Assembly (NCBI GenBank): GCA_020048895.1
Contig: JAIFLV010000026.1
Span: 1 to 33,256 of the forward strand
DNA from: Rhodoferax sp.
GTDB taxonomy: Bacteria; Pseudomonadota; Gammaproteobacteria; Burkholderiales; Burkholderiaceae_C
Length of the DNA stretch: 33,256 bases
Direction: 5' to 3'
Every line of letters begins with the position of its first letter. Within the stretch, counting starts at the first letter, position 1. The notes below the pieces were generated by a model, which saw nothing but the letters and a program-made list of their open reading frames with translations, was not told where the DNA came from and did not search any database. The translations under genes were made by a program, and so were the position numbers. This document shows, in pieces, positions 7,499 to 17,994 of this stretch.

Positions 7499-8713
7499 TC
7501 ACTCTCGGGATTTCACAAACTCGGCGATGCGAAGTGCCGCCTCTACGCATTCCTGCGTTTGCGCCACCAGCGCCATGCGTATGCGCTGCGCACCGGGGTT
7601 GTGCCCACGCGCTTCGCGTGCCAAAAAACTACCCGGCAAAACGGTGACATTGTATTGAGCCAGCAGGTCGCGTGCGAACTCGGTGTCGCTGCCTTGCACT
7701 TTTGCCCACAAATAGAAACTGGCATCGGGCAGTGCAACGTCGAGGTGGGGCTGCAGGATCGGCATGACCTGGGCAAACTTGGCCCGGTATTGGGCACGGT
7801 TGTCAATCACATGCTGCTCGTCGTCCCAGGCGGCAATGCTGGCACGCTGCACTACCAGACTCATGGCGCTGCCATGGTACGTTCGGTAGAGCAGGAACTG
7901 CTTGATCAGCGTTGCGTCGCCTGCACAAAAACCGCTGCGCATGCCCGGCACATTGCTGCGTTTGGACAGACTGGTCAGCGCAATGAGATTTCTGAAGTCA
8001 CTGCGCCCCAGCCTGACCGCGGCTTCCAGGCCACCCAGGGGCGGCTCATCACGGAAATAGATTTCGCTGTAGCACTCGTCGGACGCAATGACAAAACCGT
8101 GGCGGTCGCTCAATGCAAAGAGTTTCTCCCATTCGGCCAGTGGCATGACCGCCCCCGCCGGATTGCCGGGCGAGCAGACAAAAAGCAGTTGGGTCTGCGC
8201 CCAGACGCTATCGGGCACACTGTCCCAATCCTGCGCAAAGTTGCGTTGTGGGTCGGAGTGCACGAAATAGGGTTCTGCACCGGCCAAATACGCTGCACCC
8301 TCGTAAATTTGGTAGAACGGGTTCGGGCATACCACCCGCACTGGCTGCTCCGGGCCGGCTTTCGATGCATCCACTACCGTCTGCGCCAATGCAAACAACG
8401 CTTCACGCGAGCCATTGACGGGCAAAATCTGGCTGGCAACGTCCAGGGTCAGTCCGTAACGGCGTTGCAACCAGCCAGCAATCGACGCGCGCAGACTCGC
8501 GTCGCCGGTGGTGGCCGGATACACATTGAGGCCACCGTTGTCCGCCTGGATCGCCTTGCAATAGGCTTCTTTGATGAGTGCCGGAGTTGCGTGCCGGGGT
8601 TCGCCAATGCCCAGGCTGATGGGTGTGTAAGCCGGATTCGGTACAACCGATGCCAATAGCTGGCGTAAGCGTTCAAAGGGGTAAGCCTGCAACTTTGACA
8701 AATTCGGGTTCAT
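7499..8713 (-). CDS. dapC: Succinyldiaminopimelate aminotransferase DapC
   Basis: DapC is a pyridoxal-phosphate enzyme that converts N-succinyl-2-amino-6-ketopimelate to N-succinyl-LL-diaminopimelate with glutamate as donor, between DapD and DapE in the pathway. The 404-residue protein is a class I/II aminotransferase: SLGIGEPRHATP near the N-terminus, SPGNPAGAVMP (181-191) for the cofactor pocket, IASDECYSEIYF (209-220), and the Schiff-base lysine K251 in SLSKRSNVPGMRSGF. Many enterobacteria use ArgD for this step; a dedicated dapC next to dapD is usual in betaproteobacteria. It is the first gene of the minus-strand cluster and is divergent from the Hpt gene, with only 54 bp between the starts. 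Confidence 0.95.
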   Translation of the reverse strand: MNPNLSKLQAYPFERLRQLLASVVPNPAYTPISLGIGEPRHATPALIKEAYCKAIQADNGGLNVYPATTGDASLRASIAGWLQRRYGLTLDVASQILPVNGSREALFALAQTVVDASKAGPEQPVRVVCPNPFYQIYEGAAYLAGAEPYFVHSDPQRNFAQDWDSVPDSVWAQTQLLFVCSPGNPAGAVMPLAEWEKLFALSDRHGFVIASDECYSEIYFRDEPPLGGLEAAVRLGRSDFRNLIALTSLSKRSNVPGMRSGFCAGDATLIKQFLLYRTYHGSAMSLVVQRASIAAWDDEQHVIDNRAQYRAKFAQVMPILQPHLDVALPDASFYLWAKVQGSDTEFARDLLAQYNVTVLPGSFLAREARGHNPGAQRIRMALVAQTQECVEAALRIAEFVKSRE

Positions 8714-8755
8714 GGGGCGGCATTATCCCTCTCTGAACGGCTAAACTTGCTTGCC

Positions 8756-8761
8756 AAGGAG
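8756..8761 (+). promoter_or_regulatory. Ribosome binding site deciding the Hpt start
   Basis: AAGGAG lies 6 nt before ATG 8768. It selects that ATG over the in-frame TTG at 8747, which would add seven residues but has no such site. Confidence 0.75.
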
Positions 8762-8767
8762 TTATCG

Positions 8768-9136
8768 ATGTCACCAGCGTCATCCCCGCAATCTTCCTTC
8801 CAATATCTGAACGTTGCCCAATCGCTGGAAAATGTCGGCGACGTTTCGGCGCTTGCAGAAATGTTGCTGATGCTGCAAGAGGTGCTGGCGCGGGATCTGC
8901 CCCTGATCGGTCAGCATATGGACGAGCAGGATTTTCCCGCTGCGCAACAGCTATTGCATTCACTCAAGGGCTGCATCCCCATCTTTTGCACAACGGCATT
9001 GTGTGAGGAGTTGCTATTGGTCGAGCAGCTCAGCAAGTCCTCCGCGCCGCAGGCGTCGGCACCCGCCTATGGGTTGTTGCGCGTAAAGCTCGACGCGCTA
9101 CGATCGGAAATTGCCATTCAGGTCGGTGCGTACTAA
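8768..9136 (+). CDS. Free-standing Hpt phosphotransfer domain protein
   Basis: This 122-residue soluble protein consists of a single histidine phosphotransfer domain. The signature is HSLKGCIPIF at about residues 63-72, in which the histidine would carry the phosphoryl group and the LKG follows as in the family; the next segment, ALCEELLLVEQ, matches the second half of the Hpt motif. Amphipathic helices surround it and there is no kinase or receiver domain, so it would shuttle phosphate between proteins encoded elsewhere. The receiver-only response regulator at 9508 is a plausible partner because it is the next gene on this strand, but this is inference. The family motif is clear; the pathway is unknown. 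Confidence 0.8.
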   Translation: MSPASSPQSSFQYLNVAQSLENVGDVSALAEMLLMLQEVLARDLPLIGQHMDEQDFPAAQQLLHSLKGCIPIFCTTALCEELLLVEQLSKSSAPQASAPAYGLLRVKLDALRSEIAIQVGAY

Positions 9137-9182
9137 GCCTGATCTTCTTGCGAGCGGACGTGGCGCCGCTTCGCGTGCGAAC

Positions 9183-9329
9183 CTATTTGCGGGATTTGGC
9201 GGGCTTCTTTGCGGGGGACGCTGGTTGCTCCGCCTTGGTTTGGTCCCCAAGCACTTTGGTGAGTGGGCAGACTTTGAATGCGGGGCATTTGGCGCATCCG
9301 GCAACGATGGCGATGGGGCAGAGTGTCAT
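9183..9329 (-). CDS. Small four-cysteine protein, 48 residues
   Basis: The minus strand from ATG 9329 to TAG 9183-9185 encodes MTLCPIAIVAGCAKCPAF followed by KVCPLTKVLGD and a Lys/Ala/Pro-rich tail ending in KSRK. The cysteines (4, 12, 15, 21) have spacing C-x7-C-x2-C-x5-C, which would suit a zinc or iron-sulphur site. From memory, very similar tiny proteins beginning with (M)xLCPIAIVAGCxKCP occur in other Burkholderiales, so I regard it as real despite its size. The plus-strand frames over the same bases show no protein-like features. It lies in reverse between the Hpt and response regulator genes. Function is unknown. Confidence 0.72.
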   Translation of the reverse strand: MTLCPIAIVAGCAKCPAFKVCPLTKVLGDQTKAEQPASPAKKPAKSRK

Positions 9330-9507
9330 GCTATGGGCTTCGTAGAGTTGGAAAATTGCCCAGTATGCGCCATTCGCGATGGTGGGGCAGCTCGTCGGCT
9401 CTTGCGTTTTGCAATTCGTAATAGACTCAGCACCGGTATCCGTCTGCTGGCAATTTTCAGCAGTAGGGCGGTGAAATCGTCAAATCGTATCGGTATGGAG
9501 CCTTGTA

Positions 9508-9894
9508 ATGGACATTAAGAGAGCGCGCGTGGTGGTGGTTGAGGACGAAAGTGTGATGAGCACCTTCATTCTGAACAGCTTGCGTCGCCTGGGTATTCTG
9601 GATTTGTATGCATTTTCTGACGGTGCCACCGCATTGAAGGAAGTCATCAAGCTCAAGCCCGACCTCATTTTGACGGATGTGCACATGCAACCGGTCGGTG
9701 GTATCGAGTTTGTGCGCCAGTTGCGCAGCCTGCCAAACAACCAGTTGAGCAACACGAGGGTGATTTTTCTGAGTGCCGATTCGAGCATGTCGACGGTCGG
9801 GGAGGCGTTGCCGCTCGGTGTTTCGGGCTATATCGTCAAGCCGCCGGTGTTGGCGTCGCTGGGTGCGAAAATTGAGCAGGCACTGAATTCATAG
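9508..9894 (+). CDS. Receiver-only response regulator (CheY-like)
   Basis: This 128-residue protein is a bare receiver domain with no output domain. The acidic pair E12/D13 (VVEDES), the phosphorylated aspartate D57 in LILTDVHM, S89 in FLSADSS and K111 in YIVKPP are all present, so it should be phosphorylated normally. Such single-domain regulators act by protein contact, as CheY and Spo0F do, or pass phosphate to an Hpt protein such as the one at 8768-9136. ATG 9508 follows the weak site GGAG at 9498-9501. Its stop is only 13 bp before the smc start, so it is likely the first gene of the smc-zipA-ligA-def transcript. The partner kinase is unknown. Confidence 0.92.
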   Translation: MDIKRARVVVVEDESVMSTFILNSLRRLGILDLYAFSDGATALKEVIKLKPDLILTDVHMQPVGGIEFVRQLRSLPNNQLSNTRVIFLSADSSMSTVGEALPLGVSGYIVKPPVLASLGAKIEQALNS

Positions 9895-9907
9895 GTTTTT
9901 CTCTCTC

Positions 9908-12900
9908 GTGCGTCTCAATTCGATCAAGCTTTCCGGGTTCAAGTCTTTCGCCGAACCCACCAATTTCCTGTTGCCCGGCCAATTGGTGGGCGTGGTGGGC
10001 CCCAATGGTTGCGGTAAATCCAACATCATGGACGCTGTACGCTGGGTGCTTGGCGAGAGCCGGGCCAGCGAATTGCGTGGTGAGTCGATGCAGGACGTCA
10101 TCTTCAACGGCACCACCACGCGCAAGGCCGCCAGCCGCTCCAGCGTCGAGTTGGTGTTTGACAACGCCGACCATCGCGCCGGCGGTCAGTGGGGCCAATT
10201 TGGAGAAATCGCTGTCAAGCGCGTGCTGACCCGCGACGGAACGTCGAGCTACTTCATCAACAACCAGCCGGTGCGCCGACGCGACGTGCAGGACGTATTT
10301 CTGGGGACGGGTCTGGGGCCACGTGCGTACGCGATCATTGGCCAGGGCACCATCAGCCGCATCATCGAGTCCAAGCCCGAAGAGTTGCGGCTGTTTCTGG
10401 AAGAGGCAGCTGGCGTCTCCAAATACAAGGAACGCCGCCGTGAAACTGAGCATCGTCTTGGCGATACCCGCGAAAATCTGACGCGGGTCGAAGACATTCT
10501 GCGTGAACTCAACGCCAATCTGGAGAAACTGGAAAAGCAGGCCGAAGTCGCCCAGAAGTACAACGCGCTGCAGGCCGAGGTCACGCAGAAGCAGCAGCAG
10601 CAGTGGTTTTTGAAGCGTGCCGAAGCGCTGGCCGATCAGGGCAAGGTGCAGGCTGAGGCGCAAAGTGCAGTGAATGCGCTCGAAGCGCGCTTGGCCGACC
10701 TGCGCAGCATCGAAGCCGAACTTGAGATGGTGCGCCAGGCCCATTACGCAGCGGGTGATCAGGTCAATCAGGCGCAGGGACTTTTGTACGAAGCCAGCAC
10801 CGATGTGGGCCGGCTGGAAGCCGAAATCCGCTTTGTGGTGGAGGGCCGTCAGCGCGTGGAGCAGCGCCTGGTGACCTTGCAGGAGCAGGTATCCCAGTGG
10901 GCAACGCGCAAGGAAGACGCCCTGGCGGAAGTCGAGCGCCTGGCCGAGCTGGCCCTGCTTGGAGACGAGCAAACCGAATTGCTCGCTGCCCAAGTGGAGG
11001 AGCAGTCGCAGCAACTGCCCGATCTGGAAGATGCTTTGTCGGTTGCCCAGCGGTCTGCCAACGACCAGCGTGGCAATGTGGCGCAGGTGCAGCAGCAAAT
11101 TCAGGTGCTGGCGGCCGAGCAACGCAGCATCGAAGAACAGTTTCGCCAGTTGTCCAACCGGCAGGAACGCCTGGACGCCGATCGCAACGCCCTGGCGGCG
11201 CCGGACGAAGCGCGTCTGCAGCAGTTGCAGCAGCAGTTGGAACAGGCGCAGGAACTCACTGCAGTTGCCAATGCCCGGCTGGAGGAACTGCGGGAGCTGG
11301 TTCCGGTGCGTGACGAAGCGCGGCGTGCGCAGCAAATCGACGTCAATGCCCAATCTGCGCGACAGGCCGACCTGGCGGCCCGCATGGAGGCGCTGAAGGC
11401 CTTGCAGGAGAAGGTCAAGACCGATGGCAAGCTGCAGCCCTGGCTGGCACGCCACGGTCTGGAGAGTTTGCAGGGCTTGTGGAGTCGCATCCACATAGAA
11501 CAGGGTTGGGAGAATGCGCTCGAGGCTGCCCTGCGTGAAAGGTTGTCGGCACTGGAGGTGTCGCGCCTGGAGATGGTGCGCTCCTTTGCCAACGATGCGC
11601 CACCTGCCAAGTTGGCGTTTTTCAGCCCTCCGGCGGCAGCGTTGCCACAGTCAGCGAGCGCGTTGCCCCGTTTGTCGGATCTGCTGCGCATTCACGATGC
11701 GGGTCAGCAAGCGGTGCTGACCGACTGGTTGCAGGGTTGCTATACGTCCCAGAGTTTTGAAGATGCATTGCAGGCGCGCTCGGGATTGCGTCCGGGGGAG
11801 GCCATCTACGTCAAGAGCGGGCATTGCGTGTCGTCCCACAGCGTGAATTTTTATGCCCAGGACTCCGAGCAGGCCGGCCTTTTGGCGCGCGCCCAGGAAA
11901 TCGAGAATCTGGAAAAGCAGCTGCGGGCCCAGTCACTGATGACCGACGAGGCCCGTTCTGCGCTGGTGCGCTCGGAAGCCGCGTATGCCGAGGCGGCACA
12001 GGGCCTGGCGAGAGTGCAACGGGAGTCTGCCGATGCGCAGACACAGTTTCACGCCCTGCAGGTCGAAACCTTGCGACTCTCCCAATTGGCCGAGCAGATT
12101 CGCACGCGCAGTGCGCAGATTGACGCTGATCTGGCCGAAGTACAGGCCCAGATCGATGATTTGCAGGAGCGCCGGGTCACGGCCGAAGGGCAGTTCGAAT
12201 CGCTGGATATGCAACTGGCCGACAGCCAGGAGCGCCATGCCCAGCTCGACGAGCGTGTGATGGAAGTTCAGCGCCAGGTGAACCAGTGCCGCGAGCAGCA
12301 GCGGGCTTTGGAGCGTCAGGCCCAGGAGGCGCAATTCGCCCAGCGCAGCTTGCAGGCCCGCAACGCAGAGCTGTCCCGTGCTGTCGAGACCGCCGACCAG
12401 CAAACGGCGTCCTTGCATTCCGAGGAACAACGGGCACGCGAAGAACTGGCGCGCCTGACCGATGCAGCGGCACAGGCCGGCTTGCAAACGGCGTTGGCCT
12501 TGAAGCTGGAGCGTGAGCACGCCCTTGGAGCACGCCGCAGCGAATACGATGATCTGACCGCGAAGTTGCGCGCCAGTGACGAACGGCGTATGCAACTGGA
12601 GCGTGAACTCGACCCCCTACGCCAGCGCATCACCGAGTTTCAGTTGAAAGAGCAGGCGGCGCGGCTGGGCTTTGAGCAATACGAGCAGCAACTGCTCGAT
12701 GCAAAGGCAGACCTGGCAGCGATCGAGAAAAGCATCACGGATGGCAATGTGCGCCTGTTTGGCATGCAGGGTGACATCGACCGGCTCCATCGGGAGATTG
12801 CAGCGCTGGGTGCCGTCAATCTGGCGGCGCTGGATGAACTTGCATCTGCGCGCGAACGTAAGCAGTTTCTGGATTCACAAAGTGCGGATCTGACTCAGGC

Positions 12901-13423
12901 CATGCAGACACTGGAAGACGCGATTCGCAAAATCGATGCCGAAACCCGCGAGTTACTCTCGGGTACTTTTGAGCAGGTCAACGCGCATTTTGGGCGCATG
13001 TTCCCCGAGTTGTTTGGGGGCGGCAATGCGCGCCTGGTCATCACCGGTGACGAGATTCTTGATTCCGGAGTGCAGGTGATTGCGCAACCCCCTGGCAAGA
13101 AGAACCAGACCATTCACCTGCTGTCGGGCGGCGAAAAGGCGCTGACCGCGATTGCGCTGGTTTTTGCCATCTTTCAGCTCAATCCGGCACCGTTCTGCCT
13201 GCTCGATGAGGTGGATGCACCGCTGGACGATGCCAACACCGAGCGCTACGCGAAGTTGGTGACCAGCATGAGCCGCGAAACGCAATTCCTGTTCATCAGC
13301 CACAACAAGATTGCCATGGAAATGGCCGAACAGCTGATCGGTGTCACCATGCAGGAGCAGGGCGTTTCACGGATCGTGGCGGTGGACATGGAGTCTGCGA
13401 TTACCATGGCGGAACTGGCGTAA
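9908..13423 (+). CDS. smc: Chromosome segregation protein SMC
   Basis: SMC is the condensin ATPase that organises and separates sister chromosomes. The 1171-residue length is standard. The N-terminal ATPase half has Walker A GPNGCGKS at 31-38; the C-terminal half has signature LLSGGEKALTAIALVFA and Walker B CLLDEVDAPLDDAN. Between them are two long coiled coils rich in Gln, Glu, Ala and Arg, broken by a globular hinge at about 490-650 (RHGLESLQGLWSRI onward). The start is a GTG at 9908, chosen because RLNSIKLSGFKSFAEPTNF begins the family alignment immediately; no strong ribosome site precedes it. The kleisin partners ScpA and ScpB are not in this window. Confidence 0.97.
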   Translation: MRLNSIKLSGFKSFAEPTNFLLPGQLVGVVGPNGCGKSNIMDAVRWVLGESRASELRGESMQDVIFNGTTTRKAASRSSVELVFDNADHRAGGQWGQFGEIAVKRVLTRDGTSSYFINNQPVRRRDVQDVFLGTGLGPRAYAIIGQGTISRIIESKPEELRLFLEEAAGVSKYKERRRETEHRLGDTRENLTRVEDILRELNANLEKLEKQAEVAQKYNALQAEVTQKQQQQWFLKRAEALADQGKVQAEAQSAVNALEARLADLRSIEAELEMVRQAHYAAGDQVNQAQGLLYEASTDVGRLEAEIRFVVEGRQRVEQRLVTLQEQVSQWATRKEDALAEVERLAELALLGDEQTELLAAQVEEQSQQLPDLEDALSVAQRSANDQRGNVAQVQQQIQVLAAEQRSIEEQFRQLSNRQERLDADRNALAAPDEARLQQLQQQLEQAQELTAVANARLEELRELVPVRDEARRAQQIDVNAQSARQADLAARMEALKALQEKVKTDGKLQPWLARHGLESLQGLWSRIHIEQGWENALEAALRERLSALEVSRLEMVRSFANDAPPAKLAFFSPPAAALPQSASALPRLSDLLRIHDAGQQAVLTDWLQGCYTSQSFEDALQARSGLRPGEAIYVKSGHCVSSHSVNFYAQDSEQAGLLARAQEIENLEKQLRAQSLMTDEARSALVRSEAAYAEAAQGLARVQRESADAQTQFHALQVETLRLSQLAEQIRTRSAQIDADLAEVQAQIDDLQERRVTAEGQFESLDMQLADSQERHAQLDERVMEVQRQVNQCREQQRALERQAQEAQFAQRSLQARNAELSRAVETADQQTASLHSEEQRAREELARLTDAAAQAGLQTALALKLEREHALGARRSEYDDLTAKLRASDERRMQLERELDPLRQRITEFQLKEQAARLGFEQYEQQLLDAKADLAAIEKSITDGNVRLFGMQGDIDRLHREIAALGAVNLAALDELASARERKQFLDSQSADLTQAMQTLEDAIRKIDAETRELLSGTFEQVNAHFGRMFPELFGGGNARLVITGDEILDSGVQVIAQPPGKKNQTIHLLSGGEKALTAIALVFAIFQLNPAPFCLLDEVDAPLDDANTERYAKLVTSMSRETQFLFISHNKIAMEMAEQLIGVTMQEQGVSRIVAVDMESAITMAELA

Positions 13424-13429
13424 ATCTGA

Positions 13430-14470
13430 ATGAGCAACTTACACATTGGTTTGGCAATCGCGGGCGGGCTGGTGCTGGCTGGGGTGGTAGCCCACGGCGC
13501 GTGGACAACGCGCCGCAATGCGCCGCGCCAGGCGCTGCCCGAAGATGCTGCGAATGGTACTTCCGAGCTGGGCAAAGAACCGACGTTGACCAACGACGAC
13601 ATTGATACCGTGCCGTTTGGCTTGCCGCTGATCGCGCGTCGCCCGGTCATGGACGCGCTGATTGATGTGATCGCCACGATTGCGCTGGAAGCTCCGTCAA
13701 CCATGGTGTCGGGAGAGGCGGCACTGGCCGCCATGCCGGCCACACGTCGAGCCGGCACCAAGCCATTTGCGGTAGAGGGTTACAACCTGGCTGCCCTGGT
13801 GTGGGAGCCACCGGTTGCCGGTCAGCGTTATGGTGCTTTTCAGGCTGGTGTGCAATTGGCCAATCGCTCCGGTGCGCTCAACGAAATTGAATACTCGGAG
13901 TTTGTGGTCAAGACCCAGGCCTTTGCCGATGCCATCAATGGAACACCTGAGTTTCCCGAGATGCTGGATGAGGTGGCGCGCGCTCGGGAGTTGGACCACT
14001 TTGCCAGCGCCCACGATGCGCAACTCGGCTTCACGATCCGGGCCTTGCATGCCTCCTGGAGCCCTGGCTATGTGCAGCAAAACGCTGCGAGTCTGGGTTT
14101 TGTGGCGGGCGCCATTCCCGGGCGCATGGTGCTGCCGGCATCGACCGAGGGCCTCCCGCCTGTGCTGGTATTGAGCTTTGATTCGCAGGCGGCGCTGGCC
14201 GAAGACCCGGCCCAGTCGGCCATCCGCGATGTCGCGCTGCATCTGGATGTGGCGCAGGTGGACCGGGCCGAGAACGCTTTCGAGCGCATGCGCGCCGCCG
14301 CTGCTGCGCTGGCGCAGGCGATGGACGGTGTGGTGACCGACGATTTGGGCCAACCTCTGGCAGCGCAATCGATGGACCAGATCAGCATGGAGTTGCAAAG
14401 CCTCTACGACACCCTGCAGCAGCGCGATCTGGCGGCAGGGTCGATTCTGGCGCGGCGTCTCTTTTCCTGA
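13430..14470 (+). CDS. zipA: Cell division protein ZipA-like
   Basis: ZipA tethers FtsZ to the inner membrane at the division site. The 346-residue protein begins with one N-terminal membrane helix (about 6-24, IGLAIAGGLVLAGVVAHGAW) with almost no preceding residues, as in ZipA. A variable acidic linker follows, and then a C-terminal region from about 205 to 335 whose ending DGVVTDDLGQPL, then ISMELQSLYDTL, fits the ZipA FtsZ-binding domain. The linker is less Pro/Gln-rich than in E. coli. Overall similarity to E. coli ZipA is low, so the name rests on architecture and on the position between smc (6 bp away) and ligA (21 bp), which is usual in Burkholderiales. Confidence 0.8.
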   Translation: MSNLHIGLAIAGGLVLAGVVAHGAWTTRRNAPRQALPEDAANGTSELGKEPTLTNDDIDTVPFGLPLIARRPVMDALIDVIATIALEAPSTMVSGEAALAAMPATRRAGTKPFAVEGYNLAALVWEPPVAGQRYGAFQAGVQLANRSGALNEIEYSEFVVKTQAFADAINGTPEFPEMLDEVARARELDHFASAHDAQLGFTIRALHASWSPGYVQQNAASLGFVAGAIPGRMVLPASTEGLPPVLVLSFDSQAALAEDPAQSAIRDVALHLDVAQVDRAENAFERMRAAAAALAQAMDGVVTDDLGQPLAAQSMDQISMELQSLYDTLQQRDLAAGSILARRLFS

Positions 14471-17146
<2,676 letters not shown>

Positions 17147-17153
<7 letters not shown>

Positions 17154-17295
17154 TAGTCGGTTTCATCAAAAAGATTACGAAATGAAATCGATGGATTTTT
17201 CAGGCTGGCTAGGCGAGAGGAGGCGACATAGCCGTAGCTATGGCAACGACGAACAACAACGCCAGAAGCGTTTTGGTGAAGCGGACTACTAGTTG
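17147..17295 (+). repeat. Hairpin element type B between convergent genes
   Basis: Arms 17147-17171 and 17271-17295 form a 25-bp inverted repeat with three G-U wobbles on the plus strand (G17148/T17294, T17161/G17281, T17166/G17276) and one G-G mismatch (G17159/G17283). The 99-nt interior has GCGAGAGGAGGCGA, an inner hairpin CATAGC-CGTA-GCTATG (17227-17242) and ACGACGAACAACAACGC. Both convergent stop codons, def TAG at 17151-17153 and the TAG of the next gene at 17289-17291, lie in the arms. It may end transcription from both sides, though no T-run follows. Confidence 0.85.
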
Positions 17296-17981
17296 CAGCG
17301 CCACTGGGTAAAGAGCGCTTCGGGACTTTTTGCGGTGATCGCCACGCGAAAGCTGTCCTTGTCGGCCCGCGTCACCAGTACGCCATAGTCTGCCATTGCC
17401 TTGTCGGCAGCCCCACGTGCTGCTACGCTCCATACATCCTGCAATTGCCGCACGGTCCCTACTGTATGCGGGGCCAGGTTATCGCGCGCTGCGGGGTCCA
17501 GGCGCAGCAAATGGACATGCAACTGGTTCTGGCTGCGGTGGTTTTGCGGGTTGACGACCAGAGCGATGTCGGCGGGGCCGATGCGACGCATTGCCACATC
17601 CCAGGCAAATTGCCAGATGCCATCCGGACGCGCCGGGTCTTCCACGCCGCGCACAGGTTTTAAGGGTAGCGCCAGTCCATGCACGAAGTCCGTGGGGCAG
17701 CCGCACATCTTGATATCGCGTATCGCGGCGTACTGCTCGCTCAATGCCCATACCTCGGTGTTTTTTCGGCATTCCAGGGCGGGGCCGCAGGCCGCATCAT
17801 TGCGGGGCACGCGGCACACATTGCAGTAGCTGCCGGGCGCCGGGTCCACACAGTAGGTCACGATGTCAAGCAAGATGTCGCTGCGCGCCAGGGCGTGTGC
17901 GGTCGGTACCCAGCACGCGGCCAGTGCCCAGAGCAGTGCCAGCCGCAACGTGCGAGGACGATGACGTGTGCGGTGCAGCAT
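17289..17981 (-). CDS. cdh: CDP-diacylglycerol pyrophosphatase-like protein, exported
   Basis: The E. coli enzyme Cdh hydrolyses CDP-diacylglycerol to phosphatidate and CMP. The segment IALVVNPQNHRSQNQLHVHLLRL matches the Cdh HIT-like active site region (Q-N-x2-H-x-H), and WQFAWDVAMRR before it and the end YGVLVTRADKDSFRVAI to a final cysteine follow the same pattern. The 230-residue protein starts with a signal peptide or anchor (RRLRTL-like basic start, then ALLWALAACWVPTAHALA to about residue 31). ATG 17981 is chosen for this reason. Two Cys-rich stretches (YCNVC; CGPALEC; MCGC) between 50 and 105 differ from E. coli Cdh. It follows glnD by 13 bp. Substrate is inferred from the family only. 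Confidence 0.72.
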   Translation of the reverse strand: MLHRTRHRPRTLRLALLWALAACWVPTAHALARSDILLDIVTYCVDPAPGSYCNVCRVPRNDAACGPALECRKNTEVWALSEQYAAIRDIKMCGCPTDFVHGLALPLKPVRGVEDPARPDGIWQFAWDVAMRRIGPADIALVVNPQNHRSQNQLHVHLLRLDPAARDNLAPHTVGTVRQLQDVWSVAARGAADKAMADYGVLVTRADKDSFRVAITAKSPEALFTQWRCN

Positions 17982-17994
17982 CAGTGTGATGCGT

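Noticed and set aside
9111..9518. Plus-strand open frame between the Hpt and response regulator genes
   Set aside because: It overlaps the Hpt end and the response regulator start, has no recognisable features, and covers the more protein-like small cysteine gene on the other strand.
9836..11494. 552-codon open frame antisense to smc
   Set aside because: It is a GC-rich shadow of the SMC coiled coil, with Leu/Gln repeats that arise from reversed Gln/Glu codons.
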